Part shown: piece by piece, positions 6,005-15,302 of the stretch | Layout of the letters: every line of letters begins with the position of its first letter | How positions within the stretch are numbered: the stretch's first letter is position 1 | From: Clostridia bacterium | GTDB taxonomy: Bacteria > Bacillota > Clostridia > Oscillospirales > CAG-272 | DNA: 32,024 nt | Direction: 5' to 3' | Assembly: GCA_017621655.1 (NCBI GenBank) | Contig: JAGASS010000057.1 | Span: 1 to 32,024 of the forward strand | The notes under the pieces: generated by a model | The model's input: the letters and a program-made list of their open reading frames with translations, nothing else | Told to the model about the DNA's origin: nothing | Database searches by the model: none | Translations under genes and position numbers: made by a program

Positions 6005-7693
6005 TCATTTTACTAGCTCGTATATCTCGACTTCCCAAGGGAGAAGGTCTCTTAACGAATCAAGAGAGGGATCGGTGTCTTTTTTGTTCGTGAGCTTTCT
6101 TGTCCACGCGCAATCCATTATTTCTTTCGGAATATCGAATTTAACCGTCTTTCCCGAATAGTTGGCAACAACGAGCAGTGTCTGAGACGCGCAGGCGCGC
6201 GAGTACATAATTATCTCCTCGTGTCCGTCAAGATAGAACGTCAGGTCACCATCAATGATCGCAGGATTCTCGCGGCGCATCTTTATTAGCTCCTTATAAA
6301 ACGCGAAGATCGAATCATCGCTCGCTCTGTCGGCTTCGAGATTTATCTCTTTGTATTTCGGATTTACCTTTATCCACGGCTTGCCGATAGAAAATCCCGC
6401 ATTTTCGGTCGCGTCCCACTGATATGGCGTGCGCGCGTTGTCGCGGCTTCTCGGCGCGAGCGTGTCTATTGCTTCCTTAGGCGAAACGCCCGAGGCGATC
6501 ATTGCGTTATAATCGCCGACGGTATAGCAGCAGTTATAATCCTCGATGGAATCATACTTGACGTTTACCATTCCGATCTCTTCGCCTTGATAGATAAACG
6601 GCGTTCCGGGGGTTGTATGAATGAATGCCGCAAGAAGCTTTGCGGAGTCGGCTCTGAATTCGTCGCTGTCGCAACCGTAGCAGGAGACCTGACGCGCGCT
6701 GTCGTGATTTGAAAGGTACTGAACCGCCCAACCGTTATTCTTTATAACGCCTGCCCATTCGCTCTGAATCTTTCTGAAATGATCGGCGGAGATCGAATAG
6801 GTCCTTCTGCTCGAAAGCTCAAAGTGGTATACCATATCAAGCTCTTCGCGCGAAGCAGAAACGTAATCGAGCGCGTTCTTGTGCGAAACTCCTGCACCTT
6901 CGCCGACGGTCATACATTCTCTCGGTCCGAACACCTCGGTATAAAGCTCGTGCAAAATCTCGTGTATTCCCTCAACGTTGGTACACATAGTCGTATCAAC
7001 TATGAATCCGTTTCTGTCAAGCAGAGGATCGGGTTCTTTTTTTGTGTCGGGGAAGCCCTCGGGCTTCTTGAGGCGAGTGAAAATATCAAGTCGGAAGCCG
7101 TCTACGCCGAGGTCTATCCAGAAATTCAGCATATCGTAGATCTCGCGGCGCAGCGGCTCGTATTCCCAGTTAAGGTCGGGCATTTTTATCGAATACTGAT
7201 GCAGGTAATATTCGCCAGTCGTTTCATCAAATTCCCACGCTGAGCCGTTGCCCTCGCGGAAATAGCTTCCCCAGTTATTCGGCTCGGAGCCGTCTTCCTT
7301 CGGCGGCTGCCAGATATAATAATTTCTGTAATGATTGTCCTTCGACTTTCTTGATTCCTTAAACCACTCACACTCGTCGGACGAATGATTGAGAACCATA
7401 TCCATTATTACACGAATGCCCATTCCGTGAGCCATATCGAGCAGCTCCTTGAAGTCGTCGAGCGTACCGTAGGCAGGGTCAATGTTTCTGTAATCGGCAA
7501 CGTCGTATCCGTTGTCGACCTGAGGGGAGGTGTATATGGGGGTAAACCAAATGCAGTTTACTCCGAGGTCGCGGAGGACGTGAAGCTTTGACATAACTCC
7601 GCGAAGGTCGCCGATGCCGTCTCCGTCGGAATCGCAAAAGCTTTTGCAGTAGATCTCATATACTACCGCCTCTTGCCACCATTTTCTATCCAT
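6005..7693 (-). CDS. GH13 alpha-glucosidase (oligo-1,6-glucosidase type)
   Basis: Cytoplasmic glycoside hydrolase that releases glucose from the non-reducing end of short alpha-glucosides. It has 562 residues, typical for GH13 subfamily 31 and relatives. Conserved regions are DMVLNHSS (98-105), the nucleophile Asp203 in GFRLDIF, the acid/base Glu265 in VGEGAG and Asp331 in LSNHD. The residue after the nucleophile is Ile, neither the Val of many 1,6-specific enzymes nor the Thr of 1,4-specific ones, so linkage preference is open; trehalose-6-phosphate hydrolase is an alternative. The start at 7693 is chosen for its AAAGGGG site; an in-frame upstream start at 7732 would overlap uvrA. It lies 32 bp after uvrA and is probably the last gene of the operon. 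Confidence 0.9.
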   Translation of the reverse strand: MDRKWWQEAVVYEIYCKSFCDSDGDGIGDLRGVMSKLHVLRDLGVNCIWFTPIYTSPQVDNGYDVADYRNIDPAYGTLDDFKELLDMAHGMGIRVIMDMVLNHSSDECEWFKESRKSKDNHYRNYYIWQPPKEDGSEPNNWGSYFREGNGSAWEFDETTGEYYLHQYSIKMPDLNWEYEPLRREIYDMLNFWIDLGVDGFRLDIFTRLKKPEGFPDTKKEPDPLLDRNGFIVDTTMCTNVEGIHEILHELYTEVFGPRECMTVGEGAGVSHKNALDYVSASREELDMVYHFELSSRRTYSISADHFRKIQSEWAGVIKNNGWAVQYLSNHDSARQVSCYGCDSDEFRADSAKLLAAFIHTTPGTPFIYQGEEIGMVNVKYDSIEDYNCCYTVGDYNAMIASGVSPKEAIDTLAPRSRDNARTPYQWDATENAGFSIGKPWIKVNPKYKEINLEADRASDDSIFAFYKELIKMRRENPAIIDGDLTFYLDGHEEIIMYSRACASQTLLVVANYSGKTVKFDIPKEIMDCAWTRKLTNKKDTDPSLDSLRDLLPWEVEIYELVK

Positions 7694-7725
7694 TTTATAG
7701 CCCCTTTCAAAAAACAAATTATCTC

Positions 7726-10554
7726 TTACCAAGCGAGCGCTTTAACAAGGAACTGCCCTGTATGCGAGCCATCGACCTTCGATACCTGCTCGGGCGTACC
7801 GCAGGCGATGACTGTTCCGCCGCCCTCGCCACCCTCGGGACCCATATCTATGATATAGTCCGCGGTCTTTATGAGGTCGAGGTTATGCTCGATGACGATC
7901 ACGGAATTGCCCTGATCGGTAAGACGCTGAAGGATCTGTATCAGCTTATCAACGTCGGCGGTATGAAGTCCCGTCGTCGGTTCGTCCAAAATATAGCAGG
8001 TCTTGCCCGTGCTTCTCTTCGCAAGCTCGGTTGCAAGCTTGACTCTCTGCGCTTCACCGCCCGAGAGCGTAGTCGACGACTGACCGATCTTTATATAGCC
8101 AAGCCCAACGTCGTAAAGCGTCTGAAGCTTTCTCTTGAGTCGGGGCAGATTTTCAAAGAAGTGAAGCCCCTCCTCAACGGTCATTTCAAGAACGTCGGAA
8201 ATATTCTTGCCTTTGTATCTTACTTCAAGCGTATCGCGGTTGTAACGCTTGCCGCGGCAGACGTCACAGGTGACGTAAACGTCGGGCAGGAAGTGCATTT
8301 CTATCTTCTTAACGCCGTCGCCCTCGCAGTTTTCACAGCGTCCGCCCTTGACGTTAAAGGAGAAGCGTCCCGACTTATAGCCGCGCATTTTTGCGTCGTT
8401 TGTTGACGCGAAAAGCTCGCGGATGTCGTTAAATAGACCTGTGTAGGTCGCAGGGTTTGAACGCGGAGTTCTGCCTATCGGGCTTTGGTCGATAGCTATT
8501 ACCTTATCGAGATTGTCAACTCCCTCAACTCGCTCGTGCTTGCCTGCACGGATGAGCGCGCGGTTTAGCTTCTTTGCAAGAACGGGGTAGAGTATCGAAT
8601 TTATGAGCGACGATTTTCCCGAGCCCGATACGCCCGTTACGCAAACGAGCATTCCGAGAGGGATCGCAACGTCGATGTGTTTAAGATTATTCTGATGTGC
8701 GCCGATTATCTGTAGGAACGAGCCGTTGCCCTCGCGGCGCTTTTCGGGAACCTTTATCTTTTTTCTGCCGCTTAGATAATCGCCGGTGATGGAATCCTTG
8801 TTTTCCATTATCTCCTTCGGTGTGCCTGCTGCAACTACGGTTCCGCCGTGAACGCCTGCGCGAGGACCGATGTCGACGATATAATCGGCTTCCATCATCG
8901 TCTCCTCGTCGTGCTCGACGACGATAACGGTGTTTCCGACGTCGCGGAGCGATTTGAGCGCTTCGATCAGCTTGTGATTGTCGCGCTGATGGAGACCTAT
9001 ACTCGGTTCGTCGAGTATATAGAGGACTCCCATAAGGGACGAACCGATCTGTGTCGCAAGACGGATTCTCTGCGCCTCACCGCCCGAAAGCGAGCCGGAA
9101 CGGCGCGTCAGAGTAAGATAATTAAGACCGACGTTTTTGAGGAACGAAAGGCGCGCCTTAAGCTCCTTAACGATGTCCTTCGCGATCTTTTCCTCGGTCG
9201 GAGTGAGGTTGAGAGCGTTTACAAAATCAAGCGCATGATCGACCGACATCGAGCAGAAATCGTCGATGTTCTTGTTACCAACGGTGACTGCGAGAATATA
9301 ATCCTTGAGGCGTTTTCCCTGACATTCGGGGCAGGGAATCACCTCAAAGAAATCGTCGTAATAATCGTTTTGACCCATGGCGGAGCGCTGTTCGATGATG
9401 TTCAGCACGCCGTCAAAGCGCACCGACTGACGCACCTTTCGCTTGTCAAAGGAGCGCTCAATATCATAAACCTCGTCGCCCGTGCCGTGAAGAAGCGCGT
9501 CGAGCGCCTTTTTTGAATAATCCTTGATCGGCGTTGTAAGCGTGAAGCCATATTTTTTGCCGACTGCCTCATAAAGGGGCGACATCCAGGTGCTTTCCTC
9601 GATGCTCTTGAAGCCGTTTACGTTTATCGCGCCGTCGGCGATGGAAAGCTCGTCGTCGGGAATGACAAGCTCTGCCGACACCGTACGAAGCTCACCGATA
9701 CCCGCGCATCTGTCGCAGGCGCCAAGGGGATTGTTGAACGAGAACATACGGGGCGAAAGCTCAGGCATGCTGAAGCCATGCTCCTCGCAGGCATAGTTCT
9801 GCGAATAGGTGCGCTCGCTTTCGCTTCCGTCGGGGTTTATGATAGAAACTATCATGTTTCCTTTTGCGAGATTCAGCGCGTTTTCCGCCGAATCGGTAAG
9901 ACGCATATCGATGCCGTCCTTCATAACGAGACGGTCGATAACTACGTCGATGGTATGCTTGATGTTCTTTTCAAGCTCGGGAGTTTCATTTATATCGTAT
10001 GTCTTGCCGTCGATACGAACGCGGACGTATCCGCTTTTTTTCGCTTCCTCAAGCACCTTTTCGTGCATGCCCTTTTTGCTTCTTACAACGGGGGCGAGGA
10101 TCAAAAATTTAGTTCCAAGCGGTATCGTCTTAAGATCGTCGAGGATCTGGTCGATGCTCTGCTGACGGATCTCTTTGCCGCAAACAGGGCAGTGCGGTAT
10201 ACCTATTCTTGCGTACATAAGACGCAGGTAGTCGTATATTTCGGTTACTGTTCCGACGGTCGAACGCGGATTCTTTGACGTCGTTTTCTGATCTATAGAA
10301 ATTGCGGGGGAAAGTCCCTCGATAAGATCGACGTCGGGCTTGTCCATCTGGCCGAGGAACATTCTCGCATAAGAGGAGAGCGACTCGACAAAGCGTCTGT
10401 GTCCCTCTGCATAGAGAGTATCAAACGCGAGCGACGATTTTCCCGAGCCGGAAAGCCCCGTGAATACCACGAGCTTGTCACGCGGGATCGTGACGTCAAT
10501 ATTTTTAAGGTTGTGGACTCTTGCGCCCTTGACTGTGATTTTGGGGTAAGACAT
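7726..10554 (-). CDS. uvrA: Excinuclease ABC subunit A
   Basis: The damage-sensing ATPase of nucleotide excision repair, which loads UvrB on damaged DNA. 942 residues, the standard length. It has two ABC ATPase modules: Walker [10 protein letters not shown] at 33-41 and GVSGSGKSS in the second half, each with an LSGGEAQR signature and ILDEP Walker B. Zinc-finger cysteine pairs are visible (CPVC near 123; CENC and CDVC in the second half). AAAGGA precedes the start, which lies 13 bp after the uvrB stop codon, so the two genes are clearly one operon. Confidence 0.98.
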   Translation of the reverse strand: MSYPKITVKGARVHNLKNIDVTIPRDKLVVFTGLSGSGKSSLAFDTLYAEGHRRFVESLSSYARMFLGQMDKPDVDLIEGLSPAISIDQKTTSKNPRSTVGTVTEIYDYLRLMYARIGIPHCPVCGKEIRQQSIDQILDDLKTIPLGTKFLILAPVVRSKKGMHEKVLEEAKKSGYVRVRIDGKTYDINETPELEKNIKHTIDVVIDRLVMKDGIDMRLTDSAENALNLAKGNMIVSIINPDGSESERTYSQNYACEEHGFSMPELSPRMFSFNNPLGACDRCAGIGELRTVSAELVIPDDELSIADGAINVNGFKSIEESTWMSPLYEAVGKKYGFTLTTPIKDYSKKALDALLHGTGDEVYDIERSFDKRKVRQSVRFDGVLNIIEQRSAMGQNDYYDDFFEVIPCPECQGKRLKDYILAVTVGNKNIDDFCSMSVDHALDFVNALNLTPTEEKIAKDIVKELKARLSFLKNVGLNYLTLTRRSGSLSGGEAQRIRLATQIGSSLMGVLYILDEPSIGLHQRDNHKLIEALKSLRDVGNTVIVVEHDEETMMEADYIVDIGPRAGVHGGTVVAAGTPKEIMENKDSITGDYLSGRKKIKVPEKRREGNGSFLQIIGAHQNNLKHIDVAIPLGMLVCVTGVSGSGKSSLINSILYPVLAKKLNRALIRAGKHERVEGVDNLDKVIAIDQSPIGRTPRSNPATYTGLFNDIRELFASTNDAKMRGYKSGRFSFNVKGGRCENCEGDGVKKIEMHFLPDVYVTCDVCRGKRYNRDTLEVRYKGKNISDVLEMTVEEGLHFFENLPRLKRKLQTLYDVGLGYIKIGQSSTTLSGGEAQRVKLATELAKRSTGKTCYILDEPTTGLHTADVDKLIQILQRLTDQGNSVIVIEHNLDLIKTADYIIDMGPEGGEGGGTVIACGTPEQVSKVDGSHTGQFLVKALAW

Positions 10555-10567
10555 TAACTTTATCCTT

Positions 10568-12538
10568 TTATTTTAATCTTAAAGATGCAATTTTATCACG
10601 CAGATAAGCGGCACGCTCGAAGTCGAGGATCTTTGCTGCGTCCTTCATCTGCTTCGTAAGCTCCTCGGCAAGCTTTGCCTTTTCGTCGCGCGAAAGCTTC
10701 TTTGCTTCCTTTTTTTCGAGCTTGTCCTGCTTGGAGGGCGAAACGCCTATCTCGATAAGCTCGCGAACGTCCTTGACTATCGTCTTCGGAATTATACCGT
10801 GCTCTTCGTTGTACGCCATCTGTATCTTGCGGCGGCGGTTGGTCTCGTCGAGCGTCGCCTTGATGGACTTCGTTATAACGTCAGCGTAGAATATGACCTT
10901 GCCCTCTGCGTTTCGCGCGGCACGTCCGACTGTCTGGATAAGTGACGTTTCGGAACGCAATAGACCTTCCTTGTCGGCATCAAGAATTGCGACAAGTGAA
11001 ACCTCAGGAATATCAAGTCCCTCACGGAGCAGATTTATTCCGACGAGAACGTCGAACACTCCGAGACGCAGATCGCGGATTATCTCCATACGCTCGATCG
11101 TCTCAACGTTATGGTGTATATATTTGACCTTTATAAGGTTCATTTCAAGATATTCGGTCAGGTCCTCCGCCATTTTCGTTGTCAGAGTAGTAACGAGTAC
11201 GCGCTCGCCTCTTTCGGCGCGGATGCGTATCTCGCCCATAAGGTCGTCGACCTGTCCCTCTATCGGCCTTATCTCGATCTCGGGGTCGACAAGTCCCGTC
11301 GGGCGGATAAGCTGCTCGGCAACCTGAACGGAATGCTCCTTTTCGTATGCCGAGGGGGTTGCGCTGACGTAAATTACCTGATTTATCTTGCTTTCAAATT
11401 CCTCAAAGAAAAGAGGACGGTTATCGAATGCCGACGGCAGACGGAAGCCGAAGTTTACGAGGTTCGTCTTTCTCGCCTTGTCACCGCCACTCATTCCCTT
11501 TACCTGCGGAAGCGTAACGTGCGACTCGTCGACGAAAAGAAGAAAATCCTTCGGGAAATAGTCCATCAGGGTATAAGGGGTAGTTCCCGGTTCGCGTCCC
11601 GAGAAAACTCTCGAATAGTTTTCAACGCCCGAGCAATATCCGAGCTCGCGTATCATTTCCATATCGTAACGCGTGCGTTCTTCGATTCGCTGCGCTTCTA
11701 TCAGCTTGTTTTGGCTCTTGAAATACTCGATGCGCTCTTCAAGCTCGGCTTCGATCTCATTAAGCGCTTTTTCGCGCTTGTCGTCGGTAGTTGCGTAGTG
11801 AGTAGCCGGGAAGACCGATGCGTAACGCAGGTCGCGCAGGATCTCGCCCGTGAGGTAATTTACCTCAGTCAGACGGTCGATCTCGTCGCCGAAAAATTCG
11901 ACGCGCAGTACCGTGCTGTCGGACGACGGCGGGAATATCTCAACAACGTCTCCGCGCACGCGAAAGCGGTTACGCTCAAAGCCGACGTCGTTTCGGTCGT
12001 AATTTATAGAAACGAGACGCTTGAGTAGCTCGTCGCGCTCCATAAGCATTCCGGGACGGAGCGAGATCATAAGATCGGTGTAATCCTCGGGGTCGCCGAG
12101 GGAGTATATGCAGGAAACAGACGAGACGATTATAACGTCGCGTCGTTCAAAGAGAGCCGATGTCGCACTATGACGGAGCTTGTCTATCTCGTCGTTTATG
12201 AGCGCGTCCTTTTCGATATAAATATCCTTGCCCGGAATGTACGCTTCGGGCTGAAAATAATCGTAATAGGATACGAAATACTCGACCGCGTTATTCGGGA
12301 AGAACTCACGGAACTCCGAACAAAGCTGCGCGGCGAGAGTTTTATTGTGTGCAAGGATAAGGGTCGGGCGGTTTACCTTTGCGATGATGTTTGCCATCGT
12401 GAAGGTCTTACCCGATCCGGTGACACCGAGAAGCGTCTGATCGCGGTAGCCCTTATTTATTCCGTCGACAAGCTTGTCTATCGCCTGCGGCTGATCGCCC
12501 GTCGGCTGAAATTTCGATACCAATTCAAAATGATCCAT
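10568..12538 (-). CDS. uvrB: Excinuclease ABC subunit B
   Basis: The helicase-like subunit that verifies damage and recruits UvrC. 656 residues. Motifs are [10 protein letters not shown] near the N terminus, Walker A GVTGSGKT (38-45), the beta-hairpin region [15 protein letters not shown], helicase motifs DESHVTLPQ, and [11 protein letters not shown]-terminal UVR motif ([12 protein letters not shown]) binds UvrC. The start at 12538 is preferred: AAAGGAG lies 9 bases before it, whereas the in-frame ATG at 12547 touches that site directly. It lies upstream of uvrA in the same transcript. Confidence 0.98.
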   Translation of the reverse strand: MDHFELVSKFQPTGDQPQAIDKLVDGINKGYRDQTLLGVTGSGKTFTMANIIAKVNRPTLILAHNKTLAAQLCSEFREFFPNNAVEYFVSYYDYFQPEAYIPGKDIYIEKDALINDEIDKLRHSATSALFERRDVIIVSSVSCIYSLGDPEDYTDLMISLRPGMLMERDELLKRLVSINYDRNDVGFERNRFRVRGDVVEIFPPSSDSTVLRVEFFGDEIDRLTEVNYLTGEILRDLRYASVFPATHYATTDDKREKALNEIEAELEERIEYFKSQNKLIEAQRIEERTRYDMEMIRELGYCSGVENYSRVFSGREPGTTPYTLMDYFPKDFLLFVDESHVTLPQVKGMSGGDKARKTNLVNFGFRLPSAFDNRPLFFEEFESKINQVIYVSATPSAYEKEHSVQVAEQLIRPTGLVDPEIEIRPIEGQVDDLMGEIRIRAERGERVLVTTLTTKMAEDLTEYLEMNLIKVKYIHHNVETIERMEIIRDLRLGVFDVLVGINLLREGLDIPEVSLVAILDADKEGLLRSETSLIQTVGRAARNAEGKVIFYADVITKSIKATLDETNRRRKIQMAYNEEHGIIPKTIVKDVRELIEIGVSPSKQDKLEKKEAKKLSRDEKAKLAEELTKQMKDAAKILDFERAAYLRDKIASLRLK

Positions 12539-12576
12539 CGGTGTCATCTCCTTTCATAAGATTTGTTTGTTAAAGG

Positions 12577-13449
12577 TTATTTTCTGTGTTCCTCGATCTT
12601 TGCCGCAAGGTATCTGCCGACCTTGCACTGGAGCGTCTCCGCATCAAGCGAAAGCTCCTTCGGAAACTTGTTTGCAAAGTCCGACTCGAAGGTGAAGTCG
12701 CCATCGTAGCCGATCTCGCCGAGCGCCTCGGCAACCTCTGTCCAGTTGATCTTCAGCGTGTAGGGAAGAGTGTGATTATCTTCCTTGAAATTTGTATCGT
12801 GAACGTGGAGACAGTAGATATGCTCCTTGCCCATCTGACGTATGAAGTCGGGAATGCTCGTTCCGACAAGGGAAACGTGACCGATGTCGAGACATCCGAC
12901 AAGATAGGGGCTGTTTACTGCGTCAATATACTTGTTAAACTCCCAAGCACGCGAACAGGTGCTGTCGGTTATCGCTTCGGCAGAGCTGTTCCACTGCCAC
13001 ATATTCTCAGTCGCGACCTTGATGCCGAACTTTTCGGCGTAAGGCATAAGACGGTTATAGAACTCGACATTCATATGGAAAAGCTCGTCAACGTGCTCCT
13101 GATAGCAGAGATGCTGCTTCGGGTGAACAACGATGACGTGCGCGCCGAGGTAAGCGGCGAACTCCATTGATCTTACTATATCGTTAAAGATCTTTTCGTC
13201 CTTTTCGGGATCTCCGACGCTTGACGGGAACGGCGCGTGCGCCTGGTTGCAGGTAATTCCGCATTCCTCGGAAAGCGCTTTTATCTCCTTTGCGTAGTCC
13301 ATATAGGAATCGGTAAAGAAGGGGTTGTCTTGTTTTATTGAGCAGAAAGAAAAGTCGTAAGCGTCAAATCCGGCTTCTGCGATAATACGGATAGCGCCAT
13401 CTACGCCGTGCTTGCCGAGCAGGTCCCATGTTGTTGTCGAAACGATCAT
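12577..13449 (-). CDS. Sugar phosphate isomerase/epimerase family TIM-barrel protein
   Basis: 290 residues with the xylose isomerase-like / AP endonuclease 2 fold. Candidate metal ligands are the Glu in VATENMW, the Asp and His in CLDIGHVS, the His in LHVHDT and the Glu in FTFESDF. These families include sugar epimerases, inosose isomerases and endonuclease IV. The sequence lacks the fuller endonuclease IV signatures, so a sugar-processing role is more likely than DNA repair, although it sits 38 bp upstream of uvrB in the same direction. AAGGAG lies 8 bases before the ATG. It is probably the first gene of an isomerase-uvrB-uvrA-glucosidase transcript. Confidence 0.85.
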   Translation of the reverse strand: MIVSTTTWDLLGKHGVDGAIRIIAEAGFDAYDFSFCSIKQDNPFFTDSYMDYAKEIKALSEECGITCNQAHAPFPSSVGDPEKDEKIFNDIVRSMEFAAYLGAHVIVVHPKQHLCYQEHVDELFHMNVEFYNRLMPYAEKFGIKVATENMWQWNSSAEAITDSTCSRAWEFNKYIDAVNSPYLVGCLDIGHVSLVGTSIPDFIRQMGKEHIYCLHVHDTNFKEDNHTLPYTLKINWTEVAEALGEIGYDGDFTFESDFANKFPKELSLDAETLQCKVGRYLAAKIEEHRK

Positions 13450-13484
13450 AACATTGTCTCCTTATAAGAAAAATCTATACCTGA

Positions 13485-13493
13485 ATTGTATCA
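13485..13493 (-). promoter_or_regulatory. Probable extended -10 promoter of the uvrBA operon
   Basis: On the minus strand the motif TGATACAAT is an extended -10 element, about 35 bases before the isomerase ATG. No good -35 is present at the right distance. It is the best candidate for the operon promoter; read-through from the zinc-binding protein gene is also possible, since no terminator is seen between them. Confidence 0.5.
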
Positions 13494-13525
13494 CATTCGG
13501 GTCAAAAATGGAAGATATTATATAA

Positions 13526-14428
13526 TTATTTCTGAAGAGATTTTTTGAGTTCCTCGGCGTTTTTGGTCATAAGAGAAATATAGGTCTCACCGTTTTTCTT
13601 ATCCTGCTTCGTGATATTTGCGCAGGAGTGGAGAACCGCCTTTTTTGCGCCCGTCTCCGAGCAGATCGTATCAGCAAGTGCGCCGTTGCTCATTTCGGTC
13701 ACGAAAACGGTTTTTATTCCGTTTTCCTTTACTGTATTTATCAGCTCAACGACGGTCGAAGCCGACGGTTCGGTCATATCCGAGCAGCCGGGATATGCGG
13801 AAAGATATTCTATACCGTAGTCACAAAACAGATGCGTGAAAGGGAAGCGGTCGCCGAATATAACGGTCTTGCCCTCGGATAGCTCACCGACCTCCTTAAA
13901 GGCGGTGTCGAGCTTTTCAAGCTCGGATAGATATTCGGTCAGGTTTGCGGAAATATATTTCTCTTCCTCGGGGAAAAGCGAAATAAGCGTTTGTGCTATT
14001 TCTTTTACCATTAGAATAGCGTTTTTGGGGGAAGTCCAGAAATGCTCGTCGTTGTGACTGTGACCGTCGTGACTGTGCTCATCTTCTGCGAAAAGATGGA
14101 CAAGCGAAAGCTGTTCAACGTTTTTCATGTCGCTGCCCGACATTAGCTCCATTACCCATTTTTCGTCTGCTCCGCCTATCGAGATAAAGAGGTCACAGCT
14201 TTTGATTTTTGCGATCTCCTTAAGAGACGGGTCGTAGGAATGGCTGTCCTGCCCCGGCTTAAGAAGAAGCGTCACGTTTCCTTTTTCGCCGATAAGCTCG
14301 CGCGCAAAATCGTAGAGAGGGAAGCAGGTAGTGATAACGGATATGCCGTCACCGTTTTGCACGGGAGAGCAGGCGAAAAGGGAAAGGAGTGATGATACTA
14401 TAATGATTAACGAGATAAGTTTTTTCAT
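13526..14428 (-). CDS. znuA: Zinc ABC transporter substrate-binding lipoprotein
   Basis: The extracytoplasmic zinc-binding component of a ZnuABC/AdcABC-type importer. 300 residues: a lipoprotein signal with lipobox LFAC (Cys20), a cluster-9 fold, candidate metal ligands His63 and His129, and a His-rich loop EDEHSHDGHSHNDEH (115-129) between them that is typical of zinc-specific members. An in-frame extension to 14743 exists but encodes no signal peptide. The start at 14428 puts the signal at the N terminus and has an AAGGCGG site. No permease or ATPase gene is adjacent, so this is an orphan binding protein that must use a transporter encoded elsewhere. The 5' leader is long and carries a foldback repeat. 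Confidence 0.9.
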   Translation of the reverse strand: MKKLISLIIIVSSLLSLFACSPVQNGDGISVITTCFPLYDFARELIGEKGNVTLLLKPGQDSHSYDPSLKEIAKIKSCDLFISIGGADEKWVMELMSGSDMKNVEQLSLVHLFAEDEHSHDGHSHNDEHFWTSPKNAILMVKEIAQTLISLFPEEEKYISANLTEYLSELEKLDTAFKEVGELSEGKTVIFGDRFPFTHLFCDYGIEYLSAYPGCSDMTEPSASTVVELINTVKENGIKTVFVTEMSNGALADTICSETGAKKAVLHSCANITKQDKKNGETYISLMTKNAEELKKSLQK

Positions 14429-14468
14429 ATTTGTCCGCCTTATTGAGAAATTTAAGAGGTTTTGTTTT

Positions 14469-14610
14469 GTAGGGGGCGACGTCCTCGACGCCCCGTTTTG
14501 TGGGTTGTGAATCTTGTTTAATAAAGGTAGAAACGTTTTTTCAATAGAGTGTTTCGTGCTTTGAAAAGATAAACATCGTATTGCGGGGCGTCGAGGACGT
14601 CGCCCCCTAC
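14469..14610. repeat. Foldback repeat element with 27-bp perfect inverted ends
   Basis: The 27 bases at 14469-14495 are the exact inverse complement of 14584-14610. Each arm is itself nearly palindromic (GGGGCG/CGCCCC). The interior pairs further: TGTTTA with TAAACA, AAAG with CTTT and GAAAC with GTTTC around a centre near 14542. The whole 142 bp is thus one long foldback, like a small non-autonomous element (MITE/REP type). It contains no gene. It lies in the leader between the znuA promoter and znuA. A diverged single arm lies at 19072-19104. Confidence 0.9.
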
Positions 14611-14672
14611 GACCAAGTGGCAAATTATCTGTTAATGGATAATATTTTTGGACGGAATTGAGCTTATATCCA

Positions 14673-14701
14673 AGTATAAATCTTTTTCCTTTTCCCGTCA
14701 A
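14673..14701 (-). promoter_or_regulatory. Promoter of the zinc-binding protein gene
   Basis: On the minus strand, TTGACG (14696-14701), a 17-base spacer and TATACT (14673-14678). Transcription would start near 14667, giving a leader of about 240 nt that contains the whole foldback element. Confidence 0.75.
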
Positions 14702-14708
14702 GAAGATA

Positions 14709-14723
14709 TGATAACAATTCTCA
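14709..14723 (-). promoter_or_regulatory. Possible Fur/Zur-type operator
   Basis: TGATAAC, one central A, then ATTCTCA form an imperfect 7-1-7 inverted repeat (5 of 7 pairs) just upstream of the -35 element. It resembles the operators of the Fur/Zur/PerR family, which would suit a zinc uptake gene. Assignment rests on pattern and context only. Confidence 0.35.
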
Positions 14724-14774
14724 AATTGGAAAGGAAAATTCACGGATTATTAATTATTTTCTGCGCGTATATTA

Positions 14775-14803
14775 TTGACAATAATTTACTTCGGTATTAT
14801 AAT
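14775..14803 (+). promoter_or_regulatory. Promoter of the marR-exporter operon
   Basis: TTGACA (14775-14780), a 17-base spacer and TATAAT (14798-14803): a perfect consensus promoter, as expected for an operon held down by its own repressor. Confidence 0.9.
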
Positions 14804-14837
14804 GTTAGGGTGCTAACAAAAATGTTCGAAAACTAAC
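14804..14837 (+). promoter_or_regulatory. Candidate MarR operator
   Basis: GTTAG (14804-14808) and CTAAC (14813-14817) form a perfect inverted repeat starting one base after the -10 element. A second CTAAC half-site lies at 14833-14837. The position over the transcription start fits autorepression by the MarR protein encoded directly downstream. Confidence 0.6.
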
Positions 14838-14855
14838 AAACGGGAGGTGCGTTTT

Positions 14856-15293
14856 TTGAATAAAGACGCTCACGTTGGCTTGACGGTCAGGTGTCTGCAC
14901 CATAAGATCGGCAGGGAGATCGCGAGTATTTCGGGAAAGCAGTTCGGTGAGTCGACAACGCCGGTGCAGAGCTGGATAGTCCATTACCTTTACGATAACA
15001 GAGACAAGGATATTTTCCAAAAGGACCTTGAGGCGCGTTTTTCGGTGCGCCGTTCTACGATGACCTCGATCCTTCAGCTTATGGAAAAGAACGGTCTTAT
15101 CGTCAAGGAAGAGGTTCCGACCGATAAACGCCTAAAAAAGTTGATACTCACGCCGCTTGCGGTTGAAAAGCAAAAGAATATGGCTCTGTGCATAGACGAG
15201 CTTGACAAGAAGATCAAAAGCGGTATAAGCGAGGAAGAGCTTAACGCATTCTTCGCGGTTGCCGAAAAGATCAGCGCAAATCTCGATTCCTGA
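14856..15293 (+). CDS. MarR-family transcriptional regulator
   Basis: 145 residues with a winged-helix core: the recognition region reads FSVRRSTMTSILQLMEKNGLI and the wing PTDKRLKKLILT. It is typical of MarR repressors that sense small molecules and control drug exporters. The start is taken as TTG at 14856 because GGGAGG ends 8 bases before it; an upstream in-frame GTG at 14847 overlaps that site. It lies 9 bp upstream of the exporter genes, so it very probably regulates them and itself through the palindrome at 14804-14817. Confidence 0.92.
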   Translation: MNKDAHVGLTVRCLHHKIGREIASISGKQFGESTTPVQSWIVHYLYDNRDKDIFQKDLEARFSVRRSTMTSILQLMEKNGLIVKEEVPTDKRLKKLILTPLAVEKQKNMALCIDELDKKIKSGISEEELNAFFAVAEKISANLDS

Positions 15294-15302
15294 GGGTGAA
15301 AA

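Noticed and set aside
5842..6161. Overlapping ORFs across tRNA-Trp and its duplicated terminator
   Set aside because: They are translations of a tRNA, a tandem repeat and terminators, without ribosome sites.
14429..14743. N-terminal extension of the zinc-binding protein
   Set aside because: The in-frame extension covers the foldback element and promoter, and would bury the lipoprotein signal 105 residues inside the protein.
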